64,000 nt of DNA from Vibrio galatheae (GCF_000967545.1 NZ_JXXV01000014.1:62001-126000), one strand, 5' to 3'. Shown: positions 1 to 10,281, numbered from the stretch's first letter. Program-made: numbers and translations. Notes: generated by a model from the letters alone, not told the origin.

Positions 1-174
1 GAGTGCTAGTGGGGTCATAGTAGGGTAACTCGTTTGAAACAGGTGTTAGCCAAGCAAGTAACTGATATTATATCGCGCTTGGTGCTATCAAACGACAAAA
101 TCAGTTCTGTATGAGCTGTAAATAGTACGACTTTTTAAGCAATTTGGGTATCCGACCTCTAAAGGAAGTAATCG
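1..174. other. Intergenic region upstream of folB
   Basis: No gene can be supported here. The stretch is AT-rich and ends in a good ribosome binding site (AAAGGAAG) just before the folB ATG at 175. A TATTAT-like -10 near 66-71 has no well-spaced -35, so no promoter is called. The window begins inside or upstream of whatever lies to the left. Confidence 0.5.
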
Positions 175-528
175 ATGGACACAGTATTTATTGAGCAATT
201 GGAAGTAATCACCACTATCGGCGTGTACGATTGGGAACAAGAGATTAAGCAAAAGTTGGTGCTTGATATCGAAATGGCCCATGACAATCGTCCGGCGGGG
301 AAAAGTGATGATGTCGTCGATGCACTCGATTATGCTCAAGTTAGTCAGGCGGTTATTTCTCATATTGAGGGCGGCCAATTTCTACTAGTAGAGCGCGTGG
401 CAGAAGAAGTCGCTGAGCTGATCATGTCTCGTTTCAATGTCCCTTGGATTCGCATCCGTCTGACCAAACCTGGTGCCGTGCCTCAGGCTAAAGGTGTCGG
501 TGTTGTGATTGAACGAGGCAATGCATGA
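175..528 (+). CDS. folB: Dihydroneopterin aldolase FolB
   Basis: Cleaves 7,8-dihydroneopterin to 6-hydroxymethyl-7,8-dihydropterin and glycolaldehyde in cytoplasmic folate synthesis. The 117-residue length is normal for this small tunnelling-fold enzyme. Residues expected to be catalytic are visible: E74 in the LLVER segment and K98 in RLTKPG near the C-terminus. The ATG at 175 follows a clear AAAGGAAG ribosome binding site. The last codons overlap the folK start by 4 nt (ATGA), so the two consecutive pathway steps are probably translationally coupled. Identification is by family resemblance and by the partner gene. Confidence 0.95.
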   Translation: MDTVFIEQLEVITTIGVYDWEQEIKQKLVLDIEMAHDNRPAGKSDDVVDALDYAQVSQAVISHIEGGQFLLVERVAEEVAELIMSRFNVPWIRIRLTKPGAVPQAKGVGVVIERGNA

Positions 529-1010
529 TTACTGCCTACATAGGTATCGGTTCCAATATCGAAAGGCGCAAACACATTGCGGCTGCAATTGATGAACTTA
601 CCAACATCGGTGCTGACATTCGTCTTTCGACGATTTATGAATGTGAATCAATAGGTTTTGACAGCAGTGCTTTCTACAACCTTGTCGTAGAGATGAAAAC
701 TTCGTTTAATTTGACAGAGTTCTCCAGCCAATTACGTAACATTGAGCGTAAACTAGGCCGCGCCGAAAATGCGAGCAAGTTTGAACCAAGAACAATTGAC
801 CTTGATATTATTTTGTTCGGTGAGCACACGTCAGAGACTAAGCCTGAGTTACCTCGACGTGATATTTTTGAGTATGCCTTTGTCCTTAAGCCTCTACTGG
901 AACTTTGTCCTCAGCTAGTGGTGCCTCAAGATGGACGAACCATCGAAGAGATCTGGCAGCAGTCTCAATTTGATTCGTCACTAGCGCCGATTCCGGTCTG
1001 GTTTGAATAA
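525..1010 (+). CDS. folK: HPPK family protein FolK, paralogue next to folB
   Basis: Predicted 2-amino-4-hydroxy-6-hydroxymethyldihydropteridine pyrophosphokinase, which transfers pyrophosphate from ATP to the FolB product. The family signature is present: GIGSN at the N-terminus and FEPRTIDLDIILF at about residues 87-99. At 161 residues it has normal length. A second, divergent HPPK lies at 41745-42230 on the other strand, in the canonical place next to panB and pcnB. The copy here looks less typical (for example YECESIGFDSSAFYN where the canonical enzyme has YSSTPMGPQDQPDYIN), so it may be a specialised paralogue. Start overlaps folB by 4 nt. Confidence 0.88.
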   Translation: MITAYIGIGSNIERRKHIAAAIDELTNIGADIRLSTIYECESIGFDSSAFYNLVVEMKTSFNLTEFSSQLRNIERKLGRAENASKFEPRTIDLDIILFGEHTSETKPELPRRDIFEYAFVLKPLLELCPQLVVPQDGRTIEEIWQQSQFDSSLAPIPVWFE

Positions 1011-1043
1011 GGTCAATAGACCCTAATAAGTAATGAGATTTTC

Positions 1044-1847
1044 ATGAGTTATTTTGAAGCCCTTATCCTTGCCTTGGTACAAGGATTAACTGAATTTCTG
1101 CCGATTTCTAGTTCTGCGCACCTAATTCTGCCATCGGCCATTTTAGGTTGGGAAGATCAAGGATTAGCCTTTGATGTTGCTGTCCATGTCGGAACACTTG
1201 CTGCGGTCGTGATCTATTTCCGTAAAGAAGTTATTAGCTTGCTAGTGGCCTTTCTCGGATCGATTTTTAAAGGTGAACGCAGTAAGGAAGCCAAACTGGC
1301 ATGGATGATAGTGTTAGCAACTATCCCAGCTTGCCTGTTTGGCTTACTGATGAAAGATATTATTGAGCTATATTTGCGTAGTGCTTGGGTGATTGCCACC
1401 ACAACAATCGTGTTTGGCCTCTTGCTGTGGTATGTGGATAAAAACGCTCAGCTCACCGATGATGAGTATCAAGCGGACTGGAAAAAGTCATTGTTTATCG
1501 GTGTTTCTCAGGCGTTGGCTATGATTCCAGGTACCTCTCGCTCAGGAGCCACCATTACTGCGGCACTTTATCTCGGCTTTAGCCGTGAAGCGGCGGCACG
1601 TTTTTCATTTTTAATGTCAATTCCCATCATATTGCTTGCTGGCAGTTATTTGGGTCTCAAGCTAGTCACCAGTGGAGAGCCTATCCATTTTGGTTTCCTA
1701 ATTACCGGGATTGTCACCTCGTTTGTTAGTGCTTATATCTGTATTCATTTCTTCTTGAAACTGATTACCCGTATGGGAATGACACCGTTTGTTATCTATC
1801 GTTTGCTACTTGGTGCGGGCTTATTCGCCTTCCTGATGATGAACTAA
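1044..1847 (+). CDS. uppP: Undecaprenyl-diphosphatase UppP (BacA)
   Basis: Integral inner-membrane phosphatase that recycles undecaprenyl pyrophosphate to the monophosphate lipid carrier used for peptidoglycan and other polymers; overexpression gives bacitracin resistance in relatives. Family motifs are intact: [15 protein letters not shown] near residues 14-28 (glutamate-rich motif) and PGTSRSG near residue 163. The 267-residue chain is highly hydrophobic, with repeated membrane segments. It lies 33 nt after folK on the same strand and may be cotranscribed, although the function is unrelated to folate. Confidence 0.96.
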   Translation: MSYFEALILALVQGLTEFLPISSSAHLILPSAILGWEDQGLAFDVAVHVGTLAAVVIYFRKEVISLLVAFLGSIFKGERSKEAKLAWMIVLATIPACLFGLLMKDIIELYLRSAWVIATTTIVFGLLLWYVDKNAQLTDDEYQADWKKSLFIGVSQALAMIPGTSRSGATITAALYLGFSREAAARFSFLMSIPIILLAGSYLGLKLVTSGEPIHFGFLITGIVTSFVSAYICIHFFLKLITRMGMTPFVIYRLLLGAGLFAFLMMN

Positions 1848-1960
1848 CTCTTTCTATATAGAGCACAATCTTCACTAGGCCACATTGCCCAATCTCGCGC
1901 CAACAGCGACATTGTGATATATATGTGGTCTTTCTTTATCTCTCTTCTTTGATTGACGAT

Positions 1961-2239
1961 ATGCGGATTTTTGCACTGACCTTAACTTTGGTTCTTGGCT
2001 GGCTACAATTTGAGCTGTGGTTCGGCAAGAACGGCATTTCAGATTTTCAAGCGGTCACGGCAGAAACTCAAGTGCAGCACCAAGTGAATGGCAATCTCAA
2101 AGCGCGCAATGATGAAATGTTTGCTGAGATCGATGACTTGCGCCAAGGTCTCGATGCTATTGAAGAACGCGCGCGACATGAACTTGGCATGATCAAAGAG
2201 GGAGAAACCTTTTATCGTATTGTTGGAGAAGAGAACTAG
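1961..2239 (+). CDS. ftsB: Cell division protein FtsB
   Basis: Small bitopic division protein that forms the FtsQLB complex at the septum. The 92-residue protein begins [16 protein letters not shown], a single N-terminal membrane helix, followed by WFGKNG, a coiled coil ([17 protein letters not shown]) and the conserved [20 protein letters not shown] end. An in-frame GTG at 1925 would add 12 residues, but the conserved family start fits the ATG at 1961, so that start is chosen. Its stop abuts the ispD start with no gap, the usual ftsB-ispD-ispF arrangement. Confidence 0.95.
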   Translation: MRIFALTLTLVLGWLQFELWFGKNGISDFQAVTAETQVQHQVNGNLKARNDEMFAEIDDLRQGLDAIEERARHELGMIKEGETFYRIVGEEN

Positions 2240-2947
2240 ATGTCTTCAGCCTCGCCACTGTCTGTTGTTGCCGTTGTTCCTGCTGCTGGGGTTGGCAGTC
2301 GAATGCAAGCGGATCGTCCTAAACAGTACCTTACCATCCAAGGCCATACGGTCTTAGAGCACACGGTTGAAAAACTTCTGCTTCATCCTGTTGTCAATAA
2401 AGTCGTGGTTGCGATTACTGACGGCGACCCATATTTCCCTGAACTTGCGATAGCTAATCACCCAGATGTCATTCGCGTATCAGGTGGTAGGGAGCGTGCT
2501 GACTCTGTGTTATCTGCCTTACAATATATCGCTCACAATCAACTTGCGGAGTGGGTTTTGGTTCATGATGCAGCGCGGCCGTGTCTTGACTTGCAAGATG
2601 TTGATCGTTTGATTGCCACGGCTGAGTTAAATCAGTTAGGCGGTATTTTGGCAACGCCAGTCAGAGACACGATGAAAAGAGCAGACAGTGCTCAAAAGAT
2701 AGATCACACAGTGGAAAGGGAAGCGTTGTGGCACGCACTTACACCACAAATGTTTAAGACTCAGGCGTTAACCCATGCCTTGACGCAGGCGCTTGAAAAC
2801 CATATAGCAATCACAGATGAAGCGTCGGCAATGGAATGGTTGGGACTAAAGCCAGCCTTAGTTCAAGGTCGAGCCGACAATATTAAAATTACCCAGCCAG
2901 AAGATTTAGCGTTAGCTGAGTTTTACCTCAGCAGAAACAAAGGATAA
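2240..2947 (+). CDS. ispD: 2-C-methyl-D-erythritol 4-phosphate cytidylyltransferase IspD
   Basis: Third step of the MEP isoprenoid pathway: MEP plus CTP gives CDP-methylerythritol. The nucleotide-binding N-terminus [17 protein letters not shown] (residues about 14-30) contains the conserved Gly-rich loop with Arg and Lys. [10 protein letters not shown] near residue 110 and [10 protein letters not shown] near residue 195 are further family motifs. At 235 residues it is full length. It directly abuts ftsB and is 3 nt before ispF, forming an ftsB-ispD-ispF operon. Confidence 0.96.
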   Translation: MSSASPLSVVAVVPAAGVGSRMQADRPKQYLTIQGHTVLEHTVEKLLLHPVVNKVVVAITDGDPYFPELAIANHPDVIRVSGGRERADSVLSALQYIAHNQLAEWVLVHDAARPCLDLQDVDRLIATAELNQLGGILATPVRDTMKRADSAQKIDHTVEREALWHALTPQMFKTQALTHALTQALENHIAITDEASAMEWLGLKPALVQGRADNIKITQPEDLALAEFYLSRNKG

Positions 2948-2950
2948 CTC

Positions 2951-3427
2951 ATGATTCGAATTGGTCACGGCTTTGATGTGCATAAATTTGGTGGCGAAGG
3001 CCCTGTCATCATAGGCGGGGTTGAAGTCCCGTACGAGCAAGGTTTGATTGCACATTCTGATGGTGACGTCGCGCTGCACGCCTTATGTGATGCGCTGTTA
3101 GGTGCGATTGCTGCAGGTGATATCGGTCGACACTTTCCAGATACTGATGATAAATGGAAAGGTGCCAATAGCCGTGATTTATTGCGTGACGTTTACCGTC
3201 GAGTGCGTGAACAAGGCTATATTCTTGGTAATGCCGATATCACCATCATGGCTCAGGCGCCTAAGATGGCGCCACATATAGATGCCATGTGTCAGGTGAT
3301 AGCGCAAGATTTAGATACTGAACTTGGCAACGTCAACGTGAAAGCGACGACCACCGAGCGCTTAGGTTTTACTGGGCGCAAAGAAGGCATCGCAACCGAA
3401 GCGGTTGTATTGCTGATTAAAAAATAA
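2951..3427 (+). CDS. ispF: 2-C-methyl-D-erythritol 2,4-cyclodiphosphate synthase IspF
   Basis: Cyclises CDP-methylerythritol 2-phosphate to MEcPP in the MEP pathway; a homotrimer with an active-site metal. Metal ligands are visible: D9 and H11 in GHGFDVH and H43 in [17 protein letters not shown]35-S36 (AHSDGD) and [11 protein letters not shown] near the C-terminus are also conserved. The 158-residue length is normal. ispE is not in the window. Confidence 0.97.
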   Translation: MIRIGHGFDVHKFGGEGPVIIGGVEVPYEQGLIAHSDGDVALHALCDALLGAIAAGDIGRHFPDTDDKWKGANSRDLLRDVYRRVREQGYILGNADITIMAQAPKMAPHIDAMCQVIAQDLDTELGNVNVKATTTERLGFTGRKEGIATEAVVLLIKK

Positions 3428-3479
3428 ATAGCTTTTGGCTGCTGCTAACAATGTCAGCGGCCAAGCGGCGGAAATTACT

Positions 3480-4526
3480 ATGTCTGATATTTTATCTTCA
3501 TTTGCTTACTTGAATGGTAAGCCAGTTGCGAAAGGCAAACTTAAAGTTAAACCTGAGCACTTTCAAGTTAATGAAAATCTGGGTTTTGACTTTACGGGAA
3601 ACGGGGAGCACTTGATGGTGCGCATCCGAAAAACCGGTGAAAATACCAGCTTTGTTGCCAACGAATTAGCCAAAGCGTGCGGGGTTAAATCAAAAGACGT
3701 CAGCTGGGCTGGTTTGAAAGACCGTCATGCCGTGACAGAGCAATGGCTGAGCGTTCATCTACCCAAAGGTGATGCTCCAGACTTTAGTGCTTTTCTCGCC
3801 GAGTATCCAAGTATCGAAATTATCGCTACAGACAGACACAATAAAAAACTTCGCCCTGGTGACTTGGTTGGTAACCAATTTGTGGTGACACTGTCGGAAG
3901 TGACCGATGTCGCTGATGTTGTTGCACGTTTAGAGTCTGTGGTTAAAGCAGGGGTACCGAACTATTTTGGTAGTCAGCGTTTTGGTAATCAAGGCAACAA
4001 TCTAGAAGAGGCGAGACGCTGGGGACGCGAGAATGTCCGTACACGCAATCAAAACAAACGCAGTCTTTACCTGTCTGCGGCTCGTTCTTGGATCTTCAAT
4101 ACTATTTTGTCGGATCGCATTGAAAAGGGTCTTTTTACTCAGCCGATCCTTGGTGATCTGATTCATCAAGCTGAGCAAAGAATTACGGTTGAGGCTGATA
4201 ACTTAGCCAATGTCTCGCAGCACGTTGCTTCAGGTCAGGCGAACATTACCGCTGCTCTTGCCGGTGATAACGCCCTGCCAACGTTAGAAGACGCACTTTC
4301 ACTTGAACAGCCACATTTGGATGCAGAGCCTGATTTGATGGCATTAATTCGTGGGAATCGTATGCGTCATGAGCGAAGAGACATTTGTTTGATGCCTCAG
4401 GATCTCACTTGGCATGTTGAAGATGATCAAGTGACGTTGACCTTCTCATTAGACGCGGGCTGCTTCGCCACCGCAATTATCCGCGAATTAATAGAAGAAG
4501 TTGAGGTGGAGCGCCACTATCAATGA
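3480..4526 (+). CDS. truD: tRNA pseudouridine(13) synthase TruD
   Basis: Isomerises U13 of tRNA(Glu) to pseudouridine. The TruD signature [12 protein letters not shown] holds the catalytic aspartate D81 (counted from the ATG at 3480). An in-frame TTG at 3435 would extend the protein by 15 residues of unlikely sequence; the ATG giving [15 protein letters not shown] is preferred, for 348 residues. A conserved NYFGSQRFG motif is present in the middle. The 3' end overlaps surE by 4 nt, as in the classic truD-surE-pcm-nlpD-rpoS order. Confidence 0.95.
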   Translation: MSDILSSFAYLNGKPVAKGKLKVKPEHFQVNENLGFDFTGNGEHLMVRIRKTGENTSFVANELAKACGVKSKDVSWAGLKDRHAVTEQWLSVHLPKGDAPDFSAFLAEYPSIEIIATDRHNKKLRPGDLVGNQFVVTLSEVTDVADVVARLESVVKAGVPNYFGSQRFGNQGNNLEEARRWGRENVRTRNQNKRSLYLSAARSWIFNTILSDRIEKGLFTQPILGDLIHQAEQRITVEADNLANVSQHVASGQANITAALAGDNALPTLEDALSLEQPHLDAEPDLMALIRGNRMRHERRDICLMPQDLTWHVEDDQVTLTFSLDAGCFATAIIRELIEEVEVERHYQ

Positions 4527-5281
4527 ATGAAAAAAAGTTAAAAATCCTCATCAGTAATGATGATGGTGTTCATGCGAAAGGAATCCATGCACTGGCTGAC
4601 GCGCTACGAGATATGGCTGAAGTGACCATCGTCGCCCCTGATCGAAATCGTTCCGGCGCATCTAACTCTCTAACGTTAGAACAGCCATTAAGGGTAACCG
4701 AAATTGCGCCGAAGATTTTCTCAGTTCAGGGAACACCAACCGATTGTGTGCATTTTGCGTTGAACGAGTTGATGAAAGATGATTTGCCAGACTTAGTACT
4801 GGCTGGAATTAATCACGGTGCGAATTTAGGCGATGATGTTCTTTATTCCGGTACAGTGGCAGCCGCAATGGAAGGGCATTTTCTTGGAGTTCAAGCGATT
4901 GCTTTTTCGTTAGTGGGTAAGCATCATTTTGATACTGCAGCGGCAATTGCTCGACAATTAGTTTCTCAGCATGCAGGCAGTCCAATTCCTACCAATCGCC
5001 TTCTGAATGTTAACGTGCCTGACGTCGAATTTGATCAGTTAAAAGGTACGCAAGTGACTAGGCTAGGTGCGCGCCATCACGCTGAAGCCATGATCAAGCA
5101 GAAAGATCCCCGCGGTCATGATATCTATTGGTTGGGCCCTCCTGGTAAAGAGCAAGATGCGGGAGAGGGAACGGATTTTTACGCTCTTGAGCATGGCTAC
5201 GTTTCAGTCACTCCACTGCAAGTGGACCTAACGGCCCATGAATCACTGGTAAGTATGGATAACTGGTTAAAGGAACAATAA
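4523..5281 (+). CDS. surE: 5'/3'-nucleotidase SurE
   Basis: Metal-dependent phosphatase acting on nucleoside 5'- and 3'-monophosphates and short polyphosphate; linked to stationary-phase survival. The N-terminal [14 protein letters not shown] carries the metal-binding D13-D14 pair, and [14 protein letters not shown] and [11 protein letters not shown] are further conserved blocks. At 252 residues it is of normal size. Overlaps truD by 4 nt and is 2 nt from pcm, so the three are surely one transcript. Confidence 0.97.
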   Translation: MNEKKLKILISNDDGVHAKGIHALADALRDMAEVTIVAPDRNRSGASNSLTLEQPLRVTEIAPKIFSVQGTPTDCVHFALNELMKDDLPDLVLAGINHGANLGDDVLYSGTVAAAMEGHFLGVQAIAFSLVGKHHFDTAAAIARQLVSQHAGSPIPTNRLLNVNVPDVEFDQLKGTQVTRLGARHHAEAMIKQKDPRGHDIYWLGPPGKEQDAGEGTDFYALEHGYVSVTPLQVDLTAHESLVSMDNWLKEQ

Positions 5282-5283
5282 GA

Positions 5284-5910
5284 ATGGCAAACCCACATGC
5301 TGACAGATTAATCGACTTTCTTGTCGCGAGTGGCATTCAAGATCAGAACGTGCTGGATGCAATTCATCGATTACCGAGAGAGCAGTTTGTTTCTCAGGCA
5401 ATGATGCATCAGGCGTATGACAATAATGCGTTGCCAATTGGACAAGGGCAGACAATTTCACAGCCCTACATCGTCGCTAAAATGACAGAAATGTTAGCGT
5501 TAACAAGACAAAGCCGTGTACTTGAAGTTGGTACGGGGTCTGGGTATCAAACCGCAGTCTTGGCTCAGTTAGTCGATCATGTTTTTTCTATTGAACGAAT
5601 TAAAGCCTTGCAGTGGGAAGCTAAACGCCGTCTGAAGCAGCTCGACATTTATAATGTTTCGACTAAGCATGGTGATGGTTGGCAAGGCTGGACAGCGAAA
5701 GGACCGTTTGATGCGATTATTGTTACCGCAGCTGCCGAATCTGTCCCCTCGGCATTGTTGAACCAGTTGGATGACGGTGGGGTGATGGTCATTCCAGTCG
5801 GGCTTGAAGAGCAGCAACTGCTGAAGATCACTCGTCGTGGTGACGACTATTTTACCCAAGTGGTTGAGATGGTGCGCTTTGTGCCTTTGGTTGCTGGTGA
5901 CCTCGCATAA
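5284..5910 (+). CDS. pcm: Protein-L-isoaspartate O-methyltransferase Pcm
   Basis: Uses S-adenosylmethionine to methylate L-isoaspartyl residues and so start repair of aged proteins. The SAM-binding motif [13 protein letters not shown] lies at residues 79-91, after the family-specific [10 protein letters not shown] segment (57-66). The 208-residue length is standard. Located 2 nt after surE and 2 nt before nlpD, the usual survival cluster upstream of rpoS. Confidence 0.97.
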   Translation: MANPHADRLIDFLVASGIQDQNVLDAIHRLPREQFVSQAMMHQAYDNNALPIGQGQTISQPYIVAKMTEMLALTRQSRVLEVGTGSGYQTAVLAQLVDHVFSIERIKALQWEAKRRLKQLDIYNVSTKHGDGWQGWTAKGPFDAIIVTAAAESVPSALLNQLDDGGVMVIPVGLEEQQLLKITRRGDDYFTQVVEMVRFVPLVAGDLA

Positions 5911-5912
5911 CC

Positions 5913-6824
5913 ATGAAACGACAATCTTGTTTTCTTCAGGTGTTAATTCTGTGCAGTACGTTACTCGGGTGTACTGCATATTCACCTGCGCCAGTGACAG
6001 GATTGAAAAAAGATTATAGCTCTGTTTCTAGGGGAAGTTATCGTGGTAGCTTCTATCAAGTGGAAAAGGGCGATACGCTGTATTTTATAGCCTATGTCAC
6101 AGACAAAGATGTAAAAGATATAATCAGTTACAATGGCTTAAAAGCACCTTACACCATCTTTCCCGGCCAAAAACTCAAACTGTGGCAACCTGCCTATTCT
6201 GCTCCTGCTTATGGTGGTACAGGGGCTGGAGCTGTTGTCGCGGCAGCAAGTACACCATCTACCCCAAGTATCAAGTCAAGTTCGAGCATAAACTCGAATC
6301 AAAAGGTTAGCTCAAACTCCCCACGATCTGATCAAAAAATAGCCCCAAAAGATCCTCCAAAGAAGGTTGATCAATCAAAATCAAAGGAGTATGTTGGTTC
6401 TAATGGTAAACAGGATGTTAACAAAGTTGTAAACAAACCGAATACCAATAACAATAAAATTTCCAAATGGTTATGGCCAACGAAAGGGAGAGTAATCAAA
6501 AACTTCTCTGCTGGAGATCAAGGGAATAAAGGTATTGATATCGCAGGACAGCGAGGTCAATCCATCGTATCAACAGCGGAAGGCAGCGTCGTTTATTCGG
6601 GCAATGCGCTACGTGGTTACGGTAATCTCGTGATTATAAAACATAACGACAATTACCTCAGTGCATATGCACACAACGATCGGTTGCTAGTACACGAAGG
6701 GCAAAGTGTTAAAGCAGGCCAAAAGATTGCAACAATGGGCAGCTCCGGAACAAGCAGTGTTCGTTTGCACTTTGAAATTCGCTATCAAGGTAAGTCAGTG
6801 AATCCAAATCGCTACTTACCATAA
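5913..6824 (+). CDS. nlpD: Lipoprotein NlpD, degenerate LytM-type amidase activator
   Basis: Outer-membrane lipoprotein that activates the division amidase AmiC. The signal peptide ends in a lipobox, LLGC, with lipidation at C20. A LysM domain follows (about residues 48-90, YQVEKGDTLYFIAY...), then a low-complexity Ser/Lys/Asn linker (about 105-180) and a C-terminal M23/LytM domain. In that domain the zinc ligands are degenerate: NKGIDIA lacks the usual His, and VRLHFEI keeps only one His of the HxH motif. This fits an activator with no peptidase activity. The rpoS promoter often lies inside nlpD in relatives. Confidence 0.94.
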   Translation: MKRQSCFLQVLILCSTLLGCTAYSPAPVTGLKKDYSSVSRGSYRGSFYQVEKGDTLYFIAYVTDKDVKDIISYNGLKAPYTIFPGQKLKLWQPAYSAPAYGGTGAGAVVAAASTPSTPSIKSSSSINSNQKVSSNSPRSDQKIAPKDPPKKVDQSKSKEYVGSNGKQDVNKVVNKPNTNNNKISKWLWPTKGRVIKNFSAGDQGNKGIDIAGQRGQSIVSTAEGSVVYSGNALRGYGNLVIIKHNDNYLSAYAHNDRLLVHEGQSVKAGQKIATMGSSGTSSVRLHFEIRYQGKSVNPNRYLP

Positions 6825-6895
6825 TAATTTACTGTTAGGTAAAATAGCGACATTAGACGTAGTAATGTCTTGCTAGCTCGCCAGGGGGAGGCGCC

Positions 6896-7876
6896 ATGAG
6901 TATCAGCAATGCAGCAACGAAAGTCGAAGAATTCGAAATTAGCCAAGAAGCGATGGAAACGCTTCGAGCTGAAGAATCCACAAAATCCACACAAGCCGAA
7001 GAGACTAAAGAAGAGTTTGACGCATCAACAAAAAGCCTTGATGCAACACAGCTTTATTTAGGCGAAATTGGTTTTTCTCCACTACTTACTGCTGAAGAAG
7101 AAGTATTATACGCACGCCGTGCATTGCGAGGTGACGAAGCCGCACGCAAACGTATGATCGAAAGTAACCTTCGTTTAGTGGTTAAAATCTCTCGTCGTTA
7201 TAGCAACCGTGGCCTAGCCTTGCTTGACCTGATCGAAGAAGGCAACTTAGGTTTAATTCGTGCTGTTGAGAAGTTCGATCCAGAGCGTGGTTTCCGTTTT
7301 TCAACATATGCTACATGGTGGATTCGTCAAACCATCGAACGTGCATTGATGAATCAAACACGCACGATTCGATTACCTATTCACGTGGTCAAAGAGCTGA
7401 ATATTTACCTGCGTACCGCGCGTGAATTGTCGCAAAAACTCGATCATGAACCAACGGCCGAAGAGATTGCCACTCAACTCGATAAGCCAGTTGATGATGT
7501 CAGTAAAATGCTTCGTTTAAATGAGCGCATTAGCTCGGTAGATACACCAATTGGTGGTGATGGCGAAAAAGCACTGCTGGATATTATTCCTGATATCAAC
7601 AATTCTGATCCTGAAGTCTCAACTCAAGATGACGATATCAAAGACTCTTTGATTCATTGGTTAGATGAACTTAACCCGAAACAGAAAGAAGTGTTAGCGC
7701 GTCGTTTTGGTTTGCTAGGCTATGAACCATCAACCCTTGAAGAAGTGGGACGAGAAATTAATCTGACTCGCGAGAGAGTACGTCAGATTCAGGTTGAAGG
7801 CTTACGTCGCTTAAGAGAAATACTGATTAAACAAGGGCTAAATATGGAAAACCTATTTAGTGTGACGGAAGACTAA
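6896..7876 (+). CDS. rpoS: RNA polymerase sigma factor RpoS
   Basis: Stationary-phase and general-stress sigma factor, 326 residues. Region 1.2 begins near [11 protein letters not shown]; region 2 contains [27 protein letters not shown] and [14 protein letters not shown]; region 4 ends with [21 protein letters not shown] strong AGGGGGAGGCG ribosome binding site precedes the ATG at 6896. It sits 71 nt after nlpD, the classic nlpD-rpoS pair, and ends at a strong terminator at 7890-7921. In vibrios RpoS supports starvation survival, motility and competence programmes. Confidence 0.98.
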   Translation: MSISNAATKVEEFEISQEAMETLRAEESTKSTQAEETKEEFDASTKSLDATQLYLGEIGFSPLLTAEEEVLYARRALRGDEAARKRMIESNLRLVVKISRRYSNRGLALLDLIEEGNLGLIRAVEKFDPERGFRFSTYATWWIRQTIERALMNQTRTIRLPIHVVKELNIYLRTARELSQKLDHEPTAEEIATQLDKPVDDVSKMLRLNERISSVDTPIGGDGEKALLDIIPDINNSDPEVSTQDDDIKDSLIHWLDELNPKQKEVLARRFGLLGYEPSTLEEVGREINLTRERVRQIQVEGLRRLREILIKQGLNMENLFSVTED

Positions 7877-7889
7877 ACTGAACGTGAGT

Positions 7890-7921
7890 AAAAAAGCCTT
7901 GGAATATCCAAGGCTTTTTTG
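7890..7921. terminator. Bidirectional terminator between rpoS and the corB-like gene
   Basis: A 12-bp stem (AAAAAGCCTTGG pairing with CCAAGGCTTTTT) with a short loop and T-runs on both strands. It lies 13 nt after the rpoS stop and 21 nt after the end of the convergent minus-strand gene, so it probably serves both. Confidence 0.9.
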
Positions 7922-7942
7922 ATCGTGTTGCACAAGTAGCAA

Positions 7943-9214
7943 CTATTTGGTTTTTAACCGTGGGAATACTTTAACCAGTTTGATGCGGTTTTCTTCTAGC
8001 TCAACAATTTCCATTGGATGGCCAGAGACTTGGACGCTCAAGTGACTTTCTGGAATATCTTCTAAATGCTCTAGAATCAATCCATTTAGCGTCCTTGGTC
8101 CATCTGTGGGGAGTGTCCATTTGAGCCCTTTGTTGATGTCGCGAATATTGGCACTTCCTTCTATTAGGAAACTACCATCTCCTTGGGGCGAAATTTCATC
8201 AGATAAACTTGGCGCGATCGAGGTCGTAAATTCACCGACGATCTCTTCGAGAATATCCTCAAGTGTAATCAGACCAATGATATCGCCATATTCATCAACA
8301 ATAAGCCCGATACGCTCTTTATTACGTTGAAACTTAAGCAGTTGAACGTTTAGCGGCGTGCTCTCGGGAATGAAGTAAACTTCATCTGCGGCACGCAGTA
8401 AGGTTTCTTTTGTGGATTCGTTCTTTTCTAGCATCAATCGGTAAGACTCACGCAAACGCAGCATGCCGACAACTTCATCGATCTGATCGCGATACAACAC
8501 AACTCGGCCATGAGGAGAGTGAGTCAACTGTCGAACAATCGACTTCCAATCATCATTAATATCAATACCTGTAATTTCATTGCGTGGCACCATGATGTCG
8601 TTGACGGTGACATGCTCTAGATCGAGGATGGAAATCAGCATATCTTGGTGGCGACGAGGGATCAGGCTGCCCGCTTCATTTACCACGGTACGCAGTTCTT
8701 CAGAACTCAGGTGATCCTCACCGTTATGATCAGCTTTGATCCCTAAAAGGCGAATGAAACCATTGGTGATAAAGTTCACTAACAGAACGAGTGGTGACAG
8801 TACCTTCATTAATATGCTTAGTAGGATACTGCTGGTGTAAGATACCTTCTCTGGATAAAGCGCTGCGAGTGTCTTGGGTGTCACTTCGGCAAAGACGAGA
8901 ATGACTAAGGTGAGCACACCAGTTGCAATTGCGACACCTAAATCGCCGAACAAACGCATACCAAGAATGGTGGCGATAGCCGAGGCCAGAATGTTAACGA
9001 GGTTGTTGCCAATTAAGATCAGACCAATTAGGCGATCCGGGCGGTCAAGTAGTTTCTCGACACGTTTTGCACCCTTGTGACCTGTGTTGGCTAAGTGCTT
9101 TAGGCGGTAGCGGTTCAGAGCCATCATCCCTGTCTCGGAACCTGAGAAATATCCTGAAATAACAATAAGACACGCGAGTAGCGCAAATAAGATACCCGTT
9201 GATATGTCGTCCAA
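7943..9214 (-). CDS. CNNM/CBS-domain membrane protein, CorB/YfjD-like (HlyC/CorC family)
   Basis: 423 residues. The N-terminal CNNM transmembrane domain (about 1-170) carries a GYFSGSETGMMALNRYRL motif and EVTPKTLAA. Two CBS domains follow (about 190-330, with VPRNEITGIDI and VDEYGDIIGLITLEDILEEIVGE), then a C-terminal CorC/HlyC domain. Members are linked to magnesium or cobalt homeostasis, possibly as sodium-driven Mg exporters. The neighbour upstream on the same strand is the CcsA-like ypjD, the same pairing as yfjD-ypjD next to ffh in enteric bacteria. The exact substrate is inference. Confidence 0.9.
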   Translation of the reverse strand: MDDISTGILFALLACLIVISGYFSGSETGMMALNRYRLKHLANTGHKGAKRVEKLLDRPDRLIGLILIGNNLVNILASAIATILGMRLFGDLGVAIATGVLTLVILVFAEVTPKTLAALYPEKVSYTSSILLSILMKVLSPLVLLVNFITNGFIRLLGIKADHNGEDHLSSEELRTVVNEAGSLIPRRHQDMLISILDLEHVTVNDIMVPRNEITGIDINDDWKSIVRQLTHSPHGRVVLYRDQIDEVVGMLRLRESYRLMLEKNESTKETLLRAADEVYFIPESTPLNVQLLKFQRNKERIGLIVDEYGDIIGLITLEDILEEIVGEFTTSIAPSLSDEISPQGDGSFLIEGSANIRDINKGLKWTLPTDGPRTLNGLILEHLEDIPESHLSVQVSGHPMEIVELEENRIKLVKVFPRLKTK

Positions 9215-9344
9215 AGCTTATCTTTTCCTTGTTATGTTTGATTAATTTATGACCTAAATTTACAGCTAAGTCAATTTTCAAAAAAGAGAACTGAGTATTG
9301 TAAAAGAAAGGCGTCTACTATGCACTTAACTCAAACGTTCGTGA

Positions 9345-10139
9345 CTAACGGAGAATTATTTCTCGTACAAATCGACTGCCGAAATAAGCTAAAGTGAGCA
9401 ATGAAGCTCCTGCTACCGCAAACCAAGTAACTTTTCGGCCACGCCATCCTTTCTGATAGTGGCCCCACAGCAGAACCGAGTAGGCAATCCACGCGATAAA
9501 TGACAAAATAGCTTTATGTGCTTTGCCCTGAGCAAACATATCTTGCACGAAGACAAAACCAGTCAATAGTGTACCGGTTAGCAATAAATTACCGATCAAA
9601 ATGATATTGAACAGCTGTCGTTCAACCATTAATAGCGGAGGCAAATTCGGGTTAATCGCCAACGCCTTTTTCGCTTTCAATTTGTGGTCGAGCCATGCCA
9701 ATTGCAGAGCGTATAAAGCGCCAATAGTCAGTGTTGAGTATGAGAACAGCGCCAGGGAAATATGGATTAATAGCTTAGGATCTTGCTCAAGGTGGGTGAT
9801 AAAAGTACTGGGTAAGAAAGCAGCAGCGACGAGATTCAAAGCAGAAAAACTGTAGACCACAGGCAATAAGAACCATAGGCGAGTTTTCAGCATCGCAGCA
9901 CTCATCACCAGCGATATAATAAAACCAATTAATGAAGCGACATTAAGAATACTGAGGTTTTGCCCTGAGCTACCTAAGATTAGATCGCTAAGTAGCCACG
10001 CATGGAAAGCCAACGCAAGAAGCGCACTAATAAAGACAGTTTTTACGCGGATCCCTGTCTGATGCACAAGTCCCGGAACTATGGTGGCAATCGCTAATAG
10101 ATACAGGATTGCGGCAACAACGGCGATTAGGTTATCCAT
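9345..10139 (-). CDS. ypjD: Inner-membrane protein YpjD, CcsA/HemX-like
   Basis: 264 residues, almost all hydrophobic, with about eight predicted membrane helices and the cytochrome c assembly (CcsA) fold. It resembles E. coli YpjD and HemX-like proteins. The context, divergent from ffh and upstream of a CorB-like gene, matches the E. coli order. Its real function is not known, and a role in haem handling is only suggested by the family. The 209-nt gap to ffh should hold both divergent promoters. Confidence 0.88.
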   Translation of the reverse strand: MDNLIAVVAAILYLLAIATIVPGLVHQTGIRVKTVFISALLALAFHAWLLSDLILGSSGQNLSILNVASLIGFIISLVMSAAMLKTRLWFLLPVVYSFSALNLVAAAFLPSTFITHLEQDPKLLIHISLALFSYSTLTIGALYALQLAWLDHKLKAKKALAINPNLPPLLMVERQLFNIILIGNLLLTGTLLTGFVFVQDMFAQGKAHKAILSFIAWIAYSVLLWGHYQKGWRGRKVTWFAVAGASLLTLAYFGSRFVREIILR

Positions 10140-10275
10140 TATTTTCTATGAGCTGGTGAATTTTTAGCAAATTATACCTTGCATCAACGGCTTGAGCTAT
10201 GACTTATCACTTTCATTTACATGACTTGAGAGATCAAAAGTAATCTAGACAGTGTCAAGCTTGGGTTGGCTAAGG

Positions 10276-10281
10276 TATACT
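10276..10281 (+). promoter_or_regulatory. Candidate -10 element of the ffh promoter
   Basis: TATACT, preceded by AAGG, lies about 70 nt before the ffh ATG. No good -35 is seen at the ideal distance (10253-10258 is TGTCAA), so this is a weak call. Confidence 0.35.

Noticed and set aside
1880..1928. CCACAT ... ATGTGG inverted repeat before ftsB
   Set aside because: Arms of only 6 bp and a 37-nt loop; likely chance.
5569..5985. 138-codon open frame on the minus strand opposite pcm
   Set aside because: Antisense to a conserved methyltransferase gene, no recognisable motif.
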